From NCBI GenBank assembly GCA_030490835.1, contig CM059972.1:59129563-59193562 (forward strand): a DNA stretch of 64,000 bases, written 5' to 3'. The position numbers were made by a program, and so were the translations under genes. Source of the stretch: Annona cherimola (Eukaryota; Streptophyta; Magnoliopsida; Magnoliales; Annonaceae). The notes beneath the pieces were generated by a model. The model saw nothing but the letters and a program-made list of their open reading frames with translations. It searched no databases and was not told the origin of the DNA. Position 1 is the stretch's first letter, and each line of letters opens with the position of its first letter. Positions 35,054 through 47,810 of this stretch are shown here, piece after piece.

Positions 35054-38000
35054 TGTGGCGCCCCAAACCGAGACGTCACTTCTTTACCTCAAGACCTTAT
35101 TGATTGATAAATGTGAATCAGGATTGTTGCCCTGATCACGCGGCGGGTTCTTAATTAGTACTCGTCTAAATTTTTTTTCCAATTCATTCCTTTTATCTAT
35201 CATCATTCATTTCATTCCACACTACATCTTTCATCATACAAGCATCATTACACCTGTAATAAAATTTCATAATTCTTTCATAGCATTCATCATGCTTTTC
35301 TATAATAACATTTACATTTCATACATACATCCATACAAGCATTGGATCACATAGAACTTATAATTCTACATAAGTTCACATATATATCAACATACCTTGG
35401 ATCTTTAACCAGGCTATCACATTCCATTCCTTATAGCCCACATGGCTACAATCACATACCTTTCCTTTATTGCTTAAATTTGCATCCTCTTGAGTTTCCT
35501 GGTATTTGTCTAAGGTTTGGAAAAACAAACGTAAGTGACAACTCAGTAAGCAAGCATTTTATGTTTTAAGGGTAAGGCTTCCTTTAAAACCTTTTTCTTA
35601 AACATCTTGAACGCTTTTTTACTTGAGGACATATATATGCCCTAGAATATTATCAAAAAATCCTTGTTCATAAGGACAGTTCCATGTCCTTAAACATTCT
35701 TATAAAACATCATTCTTAAAATCATTCACAAGTCACGCTGGGCTTGTTAATGCAAAACATATATGTTTTAACCTCTTTAATTAATTTCCTTTAATCTTAT
35801 ATGAACATTTCTAATGTTCAAAGACATTTACATAAAATCATCTTTCATTAGTGGACGTTTTATGTCCAAAACATTTTCCTCATAACTCCTTTGGCAAAGG
35901 AGGACATTATCATGTCCTGAAAACATCATACACTTAAGCCTTTCTTGGCAAAGGACATTCTTATGTCCAAAAATATTTTTTTTATCTTAAACTCCTTTAG
36001 CCAAGAGACCTTTGATGTCTCAAAATATTTTTGACATAACTTTTTGACAATGGACATTCATATGTCCTAAAACACATTCCATCAAAGTACTTAAGCATTG
36101 GACATTCTCATGTCCATAAACATGTACCATTCAAATCCTTTGGAAATGGACATTCTTATGTCCAAAACCAAGTTTCACATAAATTCTTTTCATAATCCCC
36201 GTCTTGGGGGTTGTTTATAACAAACAAGACATATAACATACATAAACCATTTTTATAAATACATTTGCATAAAAATATTTCCTTTCATTTCTGTTATTTA
36301 TACTTTTGTGTAAAACACCCTATTTTAGGATAATCATTTTATAAAAATCCCTTTAGGATAACTTTCATAAAAACATACTTTCATGTCCCAATCTTTGGGC
36401 TTTTCAAAAGCAAAACATAAGCAAATGCATTTCTCTCCATCCAGTAGTGACACTTAGCAAATGATCATTCTACCTTTTGGAAGAGAAACTATACTTAACA
36501 ACACGCTATCCAAGCAGTTGTTCTTTCATCCTGCTCCCATCTAAAAGAGGGCATCGCTGGCCTCCTGTCATCCCTTAGCGACTTGGCCATATGTAGAGTG
36601 GGCCCCGGCCATCCCGATCGTGCTCTACAACCAGCCTATTCCGTGTACTGGTGCACCATACATTATCCTAACATACCACAGTTCGTTTGGTTTAAAATAT
36701 CACAGACCGTAACCCATGACCTTTTAAACCGGGATCACAAACCGCAGCTTGCATTCATACTCACAAATCATCATAGACCGAAGTCTATATCTTTAAAAAT
36801 TATTTTCAAAAACATATCATAGACTGTAATCCGTGTCAACTTGTAAAGCGAGCGTACCCACTTTAAACAAGTTGTTATTTGAAATTTAGTTTTAGGATGA
36901 CCTTCCTTAAATTCCTTTAAAACCCTTTTGAGTAAAATATTTTGATAACATTTGAAATGTTTGAGAAACAATACATCTTAAAAACCCTTATAATAAAAGA
37001 ATTTCAAAACCTTTGGATTTCCAACAATAAACCATATATTTCTCCAATATTTTCTTGGTTTCCATTTCAGGGCCTTTTGCTTACAAAAGTTATGCAATTA
37101 TACTATCCCCTTCTCTACAACCTAAAAATTAAATTATTGTCCACATATCTATTATACTATTTTACATAAAGGGGAATTGCATAGTTTTTGCATGCCATTT
37201 AGCAACCTGAAATTAAACTATTTTTAAAAATCACCTATTAGGTTGGTCATCCTTAAACCTCATTCAACAACATTTGTATAAACATTTTTGAAGACATTTT
37301 CATCAGAGATTTCCTTATCTAAAGGAAATCAAAACTTTTCGAATATCATTTCAAGACGTATGGACTCTGTCCGAATCATCGTTTATATTTAAATAACCTA
37401 GCATAGAAAAATCAATTTTTCCCATAAATCAAATCACTTTTTCTTTTCTTCCATAAACCTAGCTATTTATCATAAAACATCATAAGAGAAAACCCAAATC
37501 TTATCTGCAAAAATTTCTTAGTGAAAAAGGGGAAAATTCCCTTTTTCTTATAAAATACTTTGGAAATAACATTATAAAGAACTTGCTTGCTTAAAAGCAA
37601 ATTCTTAAAACCATCGGCATAAATCAATAAAATCCTTTAAAATAATATTCATGGAGAACTTACTTACTCATAAGTAAATTTCTCAATTCCATTAACATAA
37701 AGCATTCCCATCCTTGGCAACACTTGTGATAAATTATTTATCTTAAAAAGTGTCGCTTGCTTCCCATGAAGAAAACCTTAAGACTTTTCATTAAAATCAT
37801 CATTTTTCAAAACTTGTGGCTTTGCATTAAAGCCGTCATTTTTAAAACTTGTGCTCGCCCATTCGTCAAAACATAATCATAAACATTTCATTCACATATC
37901 ATCATATAGGAAGAAAACAACATTTTAGAAAGTTCGCTTGCTTACCTGAGATCGCCATAATCATTTTCTTCCATTCTTTTCCTTGCCTTTTCCTAGATAA

Positions 38001-40852
38001 ATGAAAATAACATTTCATTTATTTGCATCATCCTTAAATACTTATATTCCTTAGGTTTTTCGACCTATATAAATCCATTTGGGCTTACATTACACTAGCT
38101 TAGCCTACTTGTTTTTCAAATCGGGTGTTCATACGCATCATAACCTATACATCACATTATTCATTCATTCATTTTTAATACCCTTATGTAGGATAAACTT
38201 ACATGCATATAACAATCATTCATTAAATCATCATTTGGAGGTTTGTTACCTCCATTTATCATTTTTAACATATTTTTCATACAACGCTGCTCATTTTAAG
38301 CACTTAGTTGCTAACTTAGACATCATATAATAATCTCAAATTTTGAGATTATCATTATTTAATTAAACAATACCCTAATCCACATTTTTCATTATTTTTT
38401 ATGCATTTTTTCATTTTAATAACTTAAATGATCCATATATCATTTATTCATACTTATCTCTTCATATATATCCATTTCTCAACACATAAATCATGTGTTT
38501 CTTAAAATTTTTCAACACAGAAACTTGTCTCTAATTCACACATGATTAAACCCCTTAATTAAAATATAATTTAGGGTTTAATTTTGGATTTATAATCCAT
38601 TCATCATAGGGTTCCAAAACAACAACTTTTGAACCCGTTTTACTCATTTTCAACATCTCTTGGGATACTTAAATCAAAACAGATTTTTAATCCATAAATT
38701 TTAGCAATTAATCATAATTTTCTTAACCCAAATTTAATTTATTATCATATTTTTAAAATCTATATATTGGTTGCTTCCAAAACAGCAGCTTCCTTATACA
38801 TTTTGGGTACCCTCTGCACCCCTCTTTGAACATCCCTTTGCATATCTTTAAAAAATCATATTTAGGGTAATCTTGTTTATCTCTAATAGGTTAAAACCTC
38901 ATAATAACTTGTTTATATCCCATTATAAGTTAAATTCCATCACAAAACCTGGAATTTAACATTTATCTTGATTTATTCCTTAAGCTGTCCATAATGCTGA
39001 ATTCAGGCACACTGAATTCTCAAAATCTTAAATTAATATCAAATCAAGTAGTTTTGATCTTAAATTTCTGTAATACCTTAATAACTACATAAATTAATCA
39101 AAATAAATATTTTAATCATGAAAGATTTAGTATTTATGTTTATTTTTGTATTTTTACTCTGCTAGACAGCAGCATCCCTATTTAGACAGCCTAAATCACA
39201 TAAATCATGGGGTATATTTATTCCCATAAAAACCTAATTTATATTTTTTTAGTGTGATCCTAAATATGTTTTATATATTCTTTAAAAGTTTCAGCCCAAA
39301 ATTCCTTGAATAAAAATTATTAAAAAAAATTTGGTGCAGCTGATCCAGCCACCCATTCAATCCTATCCAGGTTGATTTTTCCAGATTTTTAATTTTCTAC
39401 GTGCTTATCATTTTAATCTGAAAATTGTGTAGTTCCTTAATCAACCCATAATGAGTCTTTTAACAAATATTCATGATAAAAATAGTTCATTAACTATATT
39501 TTCCATATTTTCCTTTCCAGGTCCAGATTTACTACACATGAGTGTAGATTAGATGATATGGGCTGATTAATCCCCAAATTAAACTTTATAAACCAAAGAA
39601 TTTAACTAGACTCTTTAATATTTGAAAAATGTTCTTTAAGAGGTCTTTTATGACTCAAAACCATGATTCCAAATCAAGAAGAAAACTTGGAAATTGGAAA
39701 ACTCAACGGGTACTTACCCGATTTCGTCAATTCTTTTTCCCTAACTCCCTGAGCTTGCTACCAAGCCTTGCCCTCCTCTTTTCCTTCTCCTTCTTGCTGG
39801 GTTTGGATGTGCACAACAGCTAGTCCTTGGAGAATTTTTCTCCCCTTCCTTCCTTGCACGTTAAGTCTCCTTAGAAAGTTGCTGGAATTTTTCAGCAACT
39901 AATGCTCTCATTTGACCCCATTTAATAACTACTTAAATGCCTATTTATCCCCTTAAACACATGGCATCATTTTCTCCAAGATAATTTCATTATTTATCTC
40001 TTCATAAATTCACAAAATCAAGCATTGATGGGGCCATGTTGCTGTCCACTTGCAATGTCCCACATGGCAGCCCTTTAGTTTGGCTATTTTATGCCTTAAA
40101 TGCACCTCAATCTACCATACATTAACTTCCCTAGGTCATAGCGCATTTACATGTAATTTTTGGATTTTTAAAAAATCCAAAAAATCAGATTTTTGGAGCT
40201 TGGAACGTCCCCTTGCAACTTCCTTTGATTTTACATTTATTTTTTTTGTCTTTTCTCCCATAAATGTGTTTCATCTTGTAGTGATTAAGAAAATTCCATG
40301 ATAATTAGCTTAATCCATTCCTACCATATCGTTCGTCATATCGTTTTATCCGTCTTTCTCAAGTTTCATCTCAAACCGAGCTTTCTAACTCAAGTTATGA
40401 CCACTTGAATTTATCTTTGGATTTGGGATAAAAATAATTAATTATCACCCTAATCCCATCATGATTTTCATAATTCAATCCATTCACATGATTGGGTCCA
40501 CCGTCATAAGCTTACCTTTCAAATTTCATCGAAATCCTCTTTGTGGACTTCAAATTACGAATTTTTTTTTATCATTTTTTCACCTTAATTTCATAATTAC
40601 ATTTTAGTCTCCGTAAATTAAATCATGATTATTCATGACACATTGTCACCTTTAAATCCTCATTAAGCCCCTCGGGGCATACCGACTCACTTTGGGCTTT
40701 GGCGATTAAATTTTTAATCACCGTTTCCAATAGAAACCTTAATTCAAAATGTGGCATAATTCACAAAAATCATTCAAAATCCATTTAATATACAAATCAT
40801 AATTACATTCCCAATACATATATATGAGTCCTACTTGGGTCCGGGTATCACG
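35054..40852 (-). mobile_element. Solo LTR 3 of the giant-LTR gypsy family (5799 bp)
   Basis: It begins TGTGGCGCCCCAAACC and ends GGGTATCACG (a decayed TCACA), with perfect TSD ATTAG at 35049-35053 and 40853-40857. It is closely related along its length to solo LTR 1 and contains its own hairpin array. No gene inside. Confidence 0.85.
35620..36175. repeat. GGACAT/ATGTCC hairpin array in solo LTR 3
   Basis: About nine units such as GGACATTCTTATGTCC and GGACATTCATATGTCC, spaced 40-60 bases with one wider gap, at the same place in the LTR as 10196-10790 of solo LTR 1. The loops vary while the arms are kept. Confidence 0.75.
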
Positions 40853-40876
40853 ATTAGCAAGTATGAAATGGTATAA

Positions 40877-43432
40877 TGTGAAACCCCGACCGTATACACG
40901 TCATTTCGAATTGTAAAAAATAAATTCTTTTGTAATTATTTTTATGATAAATGAAAATTCATGAATTATATTGATGGATATGTGTATTGTAGATTAGAAT
41001 AATGCAATTAAGAATTTAACCCACATGAATAGTGCACGTGAATAGTGCATGTGAATAGTACTTGGGGATTAAGAACACATGATTAAGAGTTAACCACTTG
41101 TATTAACTTAATCACAAAAAAGACGAAATAGAGATTCAATCACTACAGGACAAAATAGCAATTCTTTTTTATATTTTAATCCAATTTTGGATTTTAATGA
41201 AAAATTAAAGAAAATTTCATAATTTGGCAATCCGGGCGTCGGATTTCGATGAAATTTTTTATGGATGGTTAAAAATTCATGATGAACGTGATGAATGGGC
41301 CAAGATGTGATGAAAATCACAAATCAATGGTCAAAATGAAATGTCAAATGGTGATCAAAAAGTGACTTAACTTTTTCATAAATGCTACTTTTGACTTTTT
41401 ATTTAAATAAATAATTAAAAAAATAAAAAAATAATTAAAACAGAAGCTGCAGCTGGGGCGTGGCAGGGGGTGGTTGGGAAAATTTGACCAAATCAATGGT
41501 CCATGATCATCATCATCATAAACCAACGGTTAGGATTTATTTTGTCTAATTTAATTAAATTTAAAATAAATAAATAATAAATAAATAGGATGCATAGGGG
41601 GGCGTGAGAAGGTCTAGGGTGGGCTGCACAAAGCTCCATGCATTTTTAAAATTAGAAAAAATACATTTTTATAATTAAATACCTCAAGCTAGGGAGGTAA
41701 AATCTAATTTTTAAAAAAATCCAACCCTATAAATAGGGCCAAGGGGGGACGTCCATATGACTCATTCCATCCCAGCTCCACTTGAGCAATCCCAGCTCCC
41801 AAAACTCTCCACACGTCTAAGGAAGAAGAAAAGGAAGTTAGAGAGAGAAAGTGTGAGAAAAAGAGGGATATCTCCACTTCGGGTAAGCGATTTCTATCCA
41901 AATTCCTTTTTAGATGTTAAGTAGGGTAAAACCATGCTTAGATAATGTCTAAGCATGAGAAAATAAATATAGATATAATGCTTAATTGGAATTATGCCGA
42001 AACATCAAAAATTTGGAGCAAAGATGGAACATTCGGGAAGATAGCATATGATATGTGAAAATAATGCTCCAAAATTTATAAATAATGATTTGGGATGTAT
42101 GACCATGATAAATATGATGTTGGAATAATGATATATTAATTCCATAATTTTTGGAATTAAGGATTATGCTTAAGTAATTTATGTTGATTTTTAGTATATG
42201 GAGAAAGTGATTTTTTTAGCCAAGTAAATGATGATAAATTCAAAATTTATGAATTTTCTCATGATATACTAAGCCTAAGTTATATCATGATATTTTTATT
42301 TTTGGAAAAAATGTCAATATTTGGAACCCATGAACAGTAACCATGTTGCTGTGAACAGTAACCTCGAATGAAGAGTAACTGCTACAGTAATTTGCTACAG
42401 TAAAATATCGTGATTTTGGAAAAAATTTGAGATTAATATTTAAATCTAAAGGTGAAACTTTTAAAGAATTTATGGATAAAAATATCCGTATAAAGAAATA
42501 ATACCCAAATATTATAGAGCATGCATGGGAAGCAGCTTGAATAGAAGAAATGAAATATCCTCTTTCCTTGAATAGGAAAAGGAAAAGAAAAAGTCGAAGA
42601 CACCCACTGAGAAGGTAAACAAGTTATATCTTTTGCAAATTATTTTCAAAAAATGCTTGAAATTGTTTGTAAATTGTTTTATGAAATTTATTTAAGGTTG
42701 GCCATACCTATAACTGCTTTACATGAACTGAAGTTCGTTTTTTAAATTATTTATTAAATGTTTTTTATGAAATTATTTATGATTTACAAATATCATGCCG
42801 GCATGTGTATGTAAATGAGCATGGTGCACGAGGAATAGATCATAGTTGAGGTAGTAAGCGGACCAGATGTCCCCCCTCACTATTGCCAAGTCGCTTATAT
42901 AGGCCCAGGCCGGCGGCGACCTCCCCTGAGATGAGAGCATGTATGGGGATGGGCGTCTGGCTAGTGTCGCATCTAAAGGAATGTCATGAATGCTACGTAT
43001 GCGTTGCATTCGTATTTTATGAAATGCATGAAAATGATTGAAAAAAATTATATATGCCTTGCTTACTGAGTATTATTACTCACCCATGCTTTTTCAACAA
43101 TAGACAGGAAATGATGAAGGCAGTATGCAAAATGATATGCAGTTTTTGATAGAAATATTGTATATATACATTTGTATGTAAAGACAATGATGATAATTTT
43201 GAAATAGAAAAGAATATCTTTTCAAGATGATGTTTTATGAACAGGTTGTGATTTTCAGTATGATATGTGAAATATATTTCATGTTGAATAAATGATGAAA
43301 ATTTTCCATGTATTGATGATATATATATATATATATCTTGCCGTGTGATCAGGGCAACAATCCTGAGTCACGTTTACCAATAAAAAATGATCCTGGATAA
43401 GGCTTCTAGACACCTCGGTTCGGGGCACCACA
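40877..43432 (+). repeat. G2 5' LTR (2556 bp)
   Basis: TGTGAAACCCCGACC to GGGGCACCACA. Its ends and inner segments are the reverse complement of the four solo LTRs, but it is less than half as long and lacks the hairpin array. TATAAATA is at 41728-41735. A 13-bp unit TGAATAGTGCA(C/T)G is repeated three times at 41026-41062, and GAACAGTAACC-like copies occur at 42332-42412. An AT microsatellite sits at 43318-43337. Confidence 0.85.
41728..41735 (+). promoter_or_regulatory. G2 LTR TATA box
   Basis: TATAAATA flanked by CCC and GGG. Downstream purine-rich GAGAGAGAAAG (about 41840) fits a transcribed leader. Confidence 0.6.
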
Positions 43433-43437
43433 GAAGT

Positions 43438-43449
43438 CGGTATTAGAGC
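43438..43449 (+). other. G2 primer-binding site (tRNA-iMet), mutated
   Basis: CGGTATTAGAGC, two changes from TGGTATCAGAGC, five bases after the LTR end. Confidence 0.8.
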
Positions 43450-43547
43450 TTGGGATTGGTAAATAGGCAAAAAAGGAAAGAAATGATCAAGCTAGAATAC
43501 ATGAAATCATGATTATGATTGATTTATTTATTATTGATGATATATAA

Positions 43548-44393
43548 ATGGCAGATAGAGTAAAGGCTCCACTAAGTGCAAGGGAACTAGAGGAAGAGCT
43601 GGAACGGGAACGAGCTCAGGAGAGGGTTAACAGATGGTTAACCTTCCAAGAAGGTCTAAACCATACGACCTCCAGCTCCCACTAGTTACTAGGCACTTCC
43701 ATATATTAGGGGACCAGAAGTGCATCGCCCAATAAGCCCCAGACAACTACCAGGGTTTCCAGTATTATCTGAAACCCACCAGGCGGAGTCCTCTAACCGG
43801 GCACTCGTACCCCCAGACTCTCCAGTATATACCCCAACCAGCCCACTGCCCAGGCCATCGGTTGTTACCGATTGGGTTGCTAAGGAAGATTTACAGAGAT
43901 ATTGGCGAAGGAGAGTCGCCCCAGTCCCACCTAACCCAGGTCCGTGGTTTAGGTTTGATGCAGGATATATTCAGTTCCGATATGGAACACCATGGGCGCA
44001 GATTGACCGCAGAGAGAGGGAGGCTGCCAAGGAACGCCGGGAAGCCCTAGCCAGGGGAGAGGAAGTAATGGAGGAACCCCCTCCAAAATAGCCTGGGTGA
44101 GGTCATCCTACGGGTTATAGAGTTAGAGGTTATGCCCGAATCCCACCTCCCGCCCCTCCAGCAAATGATGATGAGGACCCCATAGAATGGTCCAACAGCG
44201 AAGAGGAGGACGAGAACCCAGAACCCAGGACTGGTCTGATACCAGTACGGTCACAGAGGAGCCCACACGGGTACCCTTCAGTCTCAGAAGGTTCCTGAGG
44301 CTAAGGAGAAGGGACGCTAAATGGGATGGGGATCAGGAAGACACAGCTACTGCCACCGCCAAGATAATTTATTTTCTTTTTATAAATATGTAA
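43548..44393 (+). pseudogene. G2 gag leader region, broken ORFs
   Basis: An ATG at 43548 opens 45 codons, MADRVKAPLSARELEEELER..., ending at 43683-43685. A second frame (43720-44091, no ATG at its start) encodes a Pro-rich segment, then WVAKEDLQRYWRRRVAP and a Glu/Arg-rich helix. A third (44187-44393) carries WSDTSTVTEEPTRVP. Together they look like one N-terminal extension of gag, broken by shifts. The last module is also found in G1 (930-1040), which supports its being real coding sequence. Function unknown. Confidence 0.5.
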
Positions 44394-44573
44394 ATATTGT
44401 TTGGAACAGGTACATAAGGCTAAGTTAGCCTATGTACAAAAGTTTAACTGATGTATAAATGGTTTGTTGATGACTTATTATAATTCATGTGAATTTTGGG
44501 ATCCTATGACTATGTGTTTTTATCTGACTAAGTATATCATGATGAATATTGATATTATACTAATGAATGTTTC

Positions 44574-45655
44574 ATGGAGTTAAAAATGCCGCTTACTAGA
44601 GCTAAAGCAAGAGCTACAAGAGCTAACAAAGGAAAGGCCCCAATGGAAGAATCAGTTGATCAAGCAAGGGGCGAAGCCAGCAAAAGAACTTATAGGGAAG
44701 AATGCGAAGAGCAATCCTCTAGGACCAACCCACCGCGAGAGGAAAGCCCTAGACCTCAAGCAGAGGTCAATATAGAAGAAAGAATTGTTGCGGCTATTGA
44801 GAAAGCTATGTAGCAATAGAAAGCCCAGGCTGCTGGGTTATTACAAGAAATGAGGAACCAGCAGGCCCTGCCATCAAGAGGAGACAGGGAAAGACCAGTG
44901 CCCTTGGCCAATCCCGGCACGTCCAAGGGAGTGGAGGATAGTCTCCTTGAGGCCGACAGAAAGGCTATCATTGCCTTTCTTGCCCAGTGCCCGCCCAAGT
45001 TTGCAGGGGAACTAGATCCCCTCATTGCAGAGCAATGGATTACAGAAATCAAGAAATTATTCAGAATATCACCCTACAATGATCAGCAAAAAGTGTTGTG
45101 CGCTACCCACCTACTGGTAAAAGACGCTTATGAATGGTGGGAAACACTGATGGTCACTATGCCACATCCAGAGCAAGTTACGTGGCATGAGTTTTTGAAA
45201 GAATTTAATTCTATAGGGCTACAAAGCCAGAGGGTGATAGAATTTGAAAAACTTTACCAAGGCAGGATGACAGTCACGGAATATGCCACAAAGTTCAACG
45301 CCTTGGTAAGATACGTGTCGTGGATCGCCAATGTGCCAAAAAATAAGGCACAAAGGTTCCAGAGGGGATTAAGGCCCCAGCTAAGAGAGGGGTTATCCCC
45401 ATTATTAATAAAAGACTATGTCTCTAGTATTGAGAGGGCTAGGGCATTGTAGATGGAGTCAATGAGGACTCAAGAGCTTAGGCAAGCTCGAAAATAATTC
45501 TTTACAGACTCAAAAGAAGGTGAGGCTAATAAAGGGAAAAGGGGAATCGCCGGAAAAAAGAAGATCGGCGGCAAGAAAAAGAGCACCTTGACTTGCAGAA
45601 CTTGCCACAAACGCTATTCTGGCGAATGTTTACAAGGAATGGGGAAATTCTACAA
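44574..45655 (+). pseudogene. G2 gag (capsid and first zinc knuckles)
   Basis: From the ATG at 44574 a single frame runs to about 45655, interrupted by stops at 44811-44813, 44817-44819 and 45450-45452. It holds a basic N-terminus (TRAKARATRANKGK), then the gag core FLAQCPPKFAGELDPLIAEQ, WITEIKKLFRIS, AYEWWETLMV, VTWHEFLKEF and MTVTEYATKFNALVRY. Next comes CRTCHKRYSGEC and a knuckle with two Cys lost (FYKYGQAGHVARDC; TGC to TTC and TGT to TAT would explain it). It corresponds to a Tekay/Del-type gag of normal size. Not translatable as one protein. Confidence 0.8.
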
Positions 45656-45657
45656 AT

Positions 45658-46258
45658 ATGGCCAAGCAGGTCATGTGGCCCGGGATTGCGGGGACCGACA
45701 AAGCTAAAATAATAAAGTGCTTCAACTGTGGTCAAGTTGGACACATTTCGCCCAACTGTCCAAATAAGCCACAAGGAGCACCAGCCCGAGGGAGGCCGGC
45801 CCAGCAAAAGGTCCCCACCATCACTAATCGGCTTGGTACTGCTGCCAACCCAGTGCGTGTCCAAGCCCTAACCCGAACGGAATCACAGGAGATGGAGGAG
45901 AAAGTGATTATAGGTATGATTTACATTTTAGAAAATTCTGTAGTAGCTTTATTTGGTTATGGAGCTACTCATTCATTTATATTATACCAATTCGTAATCA
46001 CACACGCACTTCAAGTAGAAGAAACCAGTAGTACTATACATGTAGAATCCCCAGTATACAGGTTGGCAAGTATAAATCAAATCTGCAAGGCATGTCCTAT
46101 CTAGAAGCTGATCTCATCCTATTACAAATGACAGAATTTGATGTCATACTAGGGATGGATTGGCTAAGTCAATGGGGTGCGAAAATTGATTGTAAAAATA
46201 AAAAGGTGCAATTTGAAGCACCAAAAGATGAAATAGAGATTAGAAAAATAAGATAACC
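45658..46258 (+). pseudogene. G2 second zinc knuckle and protease
   Basis: After a frame shift, an intact knuckle CFNCGQVGHISPNC (45717-45761 or so), then ANPVRVQALTRTES and the protease region VVALFGYGATHSFI. The usual active site is LFDSGATHSFI, so the catalytic Asp and the Ser are both replaced. After a further shift near 46100 the frame reads EFDVILGMDWLSQWGAKIDC, the conserved C-terminal part of the retropepsin, and closes near 46255. Confidence 0.75.
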
Positions 46259-46322
46259 AGAAAACACAATAAGGATGGTATCAGCCATGAAAGCAGCTAA
46301 GCTGATATGCCAACAATCTACA

Positions 46323-47796
46323 AGCTAAGTTGCGTATATGTCTATTAAAAAGCTCATTTTAACGCAAGTATACGTGCCGATCAAGTAATAAAGAGTGAGT
46401 AGAGTATCATTCCCACGAAGATTGTGTTAAACGAATTAGCACCTTAAATCTCAATTGTCTAAGTGAATTGGTAAAATAAATGAGAGTTTGCTTTTAAAGA
46501 ATTGATTTAAACTAAACTAAACAAAGCAGTAAATGACCAGAGTGGGGTGGATATTGCCGACATTGCCTTGAGATGATTAAGATAAGTGGGAATATGAAGT
46601 CATTGAATCATAGCTATGTCAATTAGTCCTAATTAAGTTAGTTGTGCAGAGATTACTAATCTAGGTTCATTCATATTCATATATGTCTTCCAACACATAC
46701 AAACCTAACCAAGTTTTAGTTATGTGTTATGTTCCCATGCATACAAGTAAAACAAGATTGATAACCATATAACCTAATCATGATTACACGGGGTTAATAG
46801 GTATATTCCTATCCATATTAACATCTAACACAACATGAGCTAGAATACATGTGCCTTATATATGTATCTTATTCAAATCCCACTTTTGCAAGCATGAATC
46901 TGAATATTAGATCAATCCACAAGGTTGCAAAGCTCGTAAACGCATTAAGCATGATATATAAGGGTAATCTCAAGCAACATATGTCACAGCACAACAGTAT
47001 TATCAATTCAAGCATAAGAAAACCAAATATCATAAGCTATGAGTTCAAATCCTACATATCTCCCACCATAGGAAGGTTCATCCCATAAGCATGACTTCAA
47101 TTCCCATTAAAATCAAGTTACAATCATTCCAAGCAAGGAGAATAACAAATAGGAAGAGATAGATGAGAAGAGGAGATGAAACTCAATGGATTTGCAATGA
47201 TAGATTCGATCTCCACTTGATTTTCTCTCGTTTCTTGAAGCTTTGGTTTTCTCCCTTTTCTCCACAGCAGCCACGACCCTCTCCCCTAAGTCTCTCTCCC
47301 CTAAGTCTCTTGAATCCCTAGGTTTTTATTTATAATGGGTAGCTTGCGCAACACATGTGCAGAAACCCATGCGTACAGATGCGTAGTGGCGCCTGGGCAC
47401 CAACTCCCTGTGTGCTGGGTAACTTGGGAACCTTTCTGGAAATCCTAGGACTTCATGCCTTAGCGCATAGGCGCCAACTCCCTGGAAGATACTGGTTGCT
47501 GGATTATGTTGGAGTTCTGGCAAGGGCATGTAGATTGACTTGGTTCTGATTTGCATCCGCTTTGCCCGCATTGCTTGTAATTCGCCCGTCCTTCCTGCAA
47601 AAATTACATAAACTAAATAAATGGACTAAAAATGCCTAATTTATGCTAAAAATGCATAAAAACTAAATAATGCTCCTAAAATGCAAAGCGAATGAAAATT
47701 AAGCTAAATGGATGCAAACTATGCCTAATCTCTTGGACTAATGCACAAATATAGTCTAAAATGGGCCATGATAACTCGTATTTTTATGAGTTATCA
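46323..47796 (-). repeat. A2 3' LTR
   Basis: It matches 1983-3616 in outline (GTTGCGTATATGTCTATTAA at one end, the GATAACTCG hairpin at 47769-47796 at the other) and matches 51286-51517 closely at its inner end. The minus-strand TATA box TATAAATA is at 47327-47334. GGCGCC-type repeats lie at 47390-47485 but are fewer than in A1. Confidence 0.85.
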
Positions 47797-47810
47797 CACC
47801 CCCAAACTTA
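47797..47810 (-). other. A2 polypurine tract (PPT1)
   Basis: TAAGTTTGGGGGTG on the minus strand, adjoining the 3' LTR and identical to that of A1. Confidence 0.85.

Larger units (their letters stand above)
40877..46322 (+). mobile_element. G2: giant-LTR gypsy element (Tekay/Del-like), 5' part
   Basis: 5' LTR (40877-43432), initiator-Met primer-binding site, leader ORFs, gag, zinc knuckles and protease in + order, then cut at 46322 by A2. Pol downstream of the protease and the 3' LTR are outside the window or lost. The gag core and the protease layout resemble Tekay/Del-type chromoviruses; without the integrase chromodomain this remains probable. Confidence 0.8.

Noticed and set aside
34632..35135. 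A 167-codon open stretch on the + strand
   Set aside because: It lies in LTR-A and runs across the edge of solo LTR 3, has no recognisable motif, and the homologous LTR regions are not open.
35620..36175. CRISPR-like array of short spaced palindromes
   Set aside because: Repeats are too short and variable, the spacing is uneven and the setting is a plant LTR.
43318..43337. AT dinucleotide run as a possible origin or promoter
   Set aside because: Simple microsatellite near the LTR end; nothing else supports a function.
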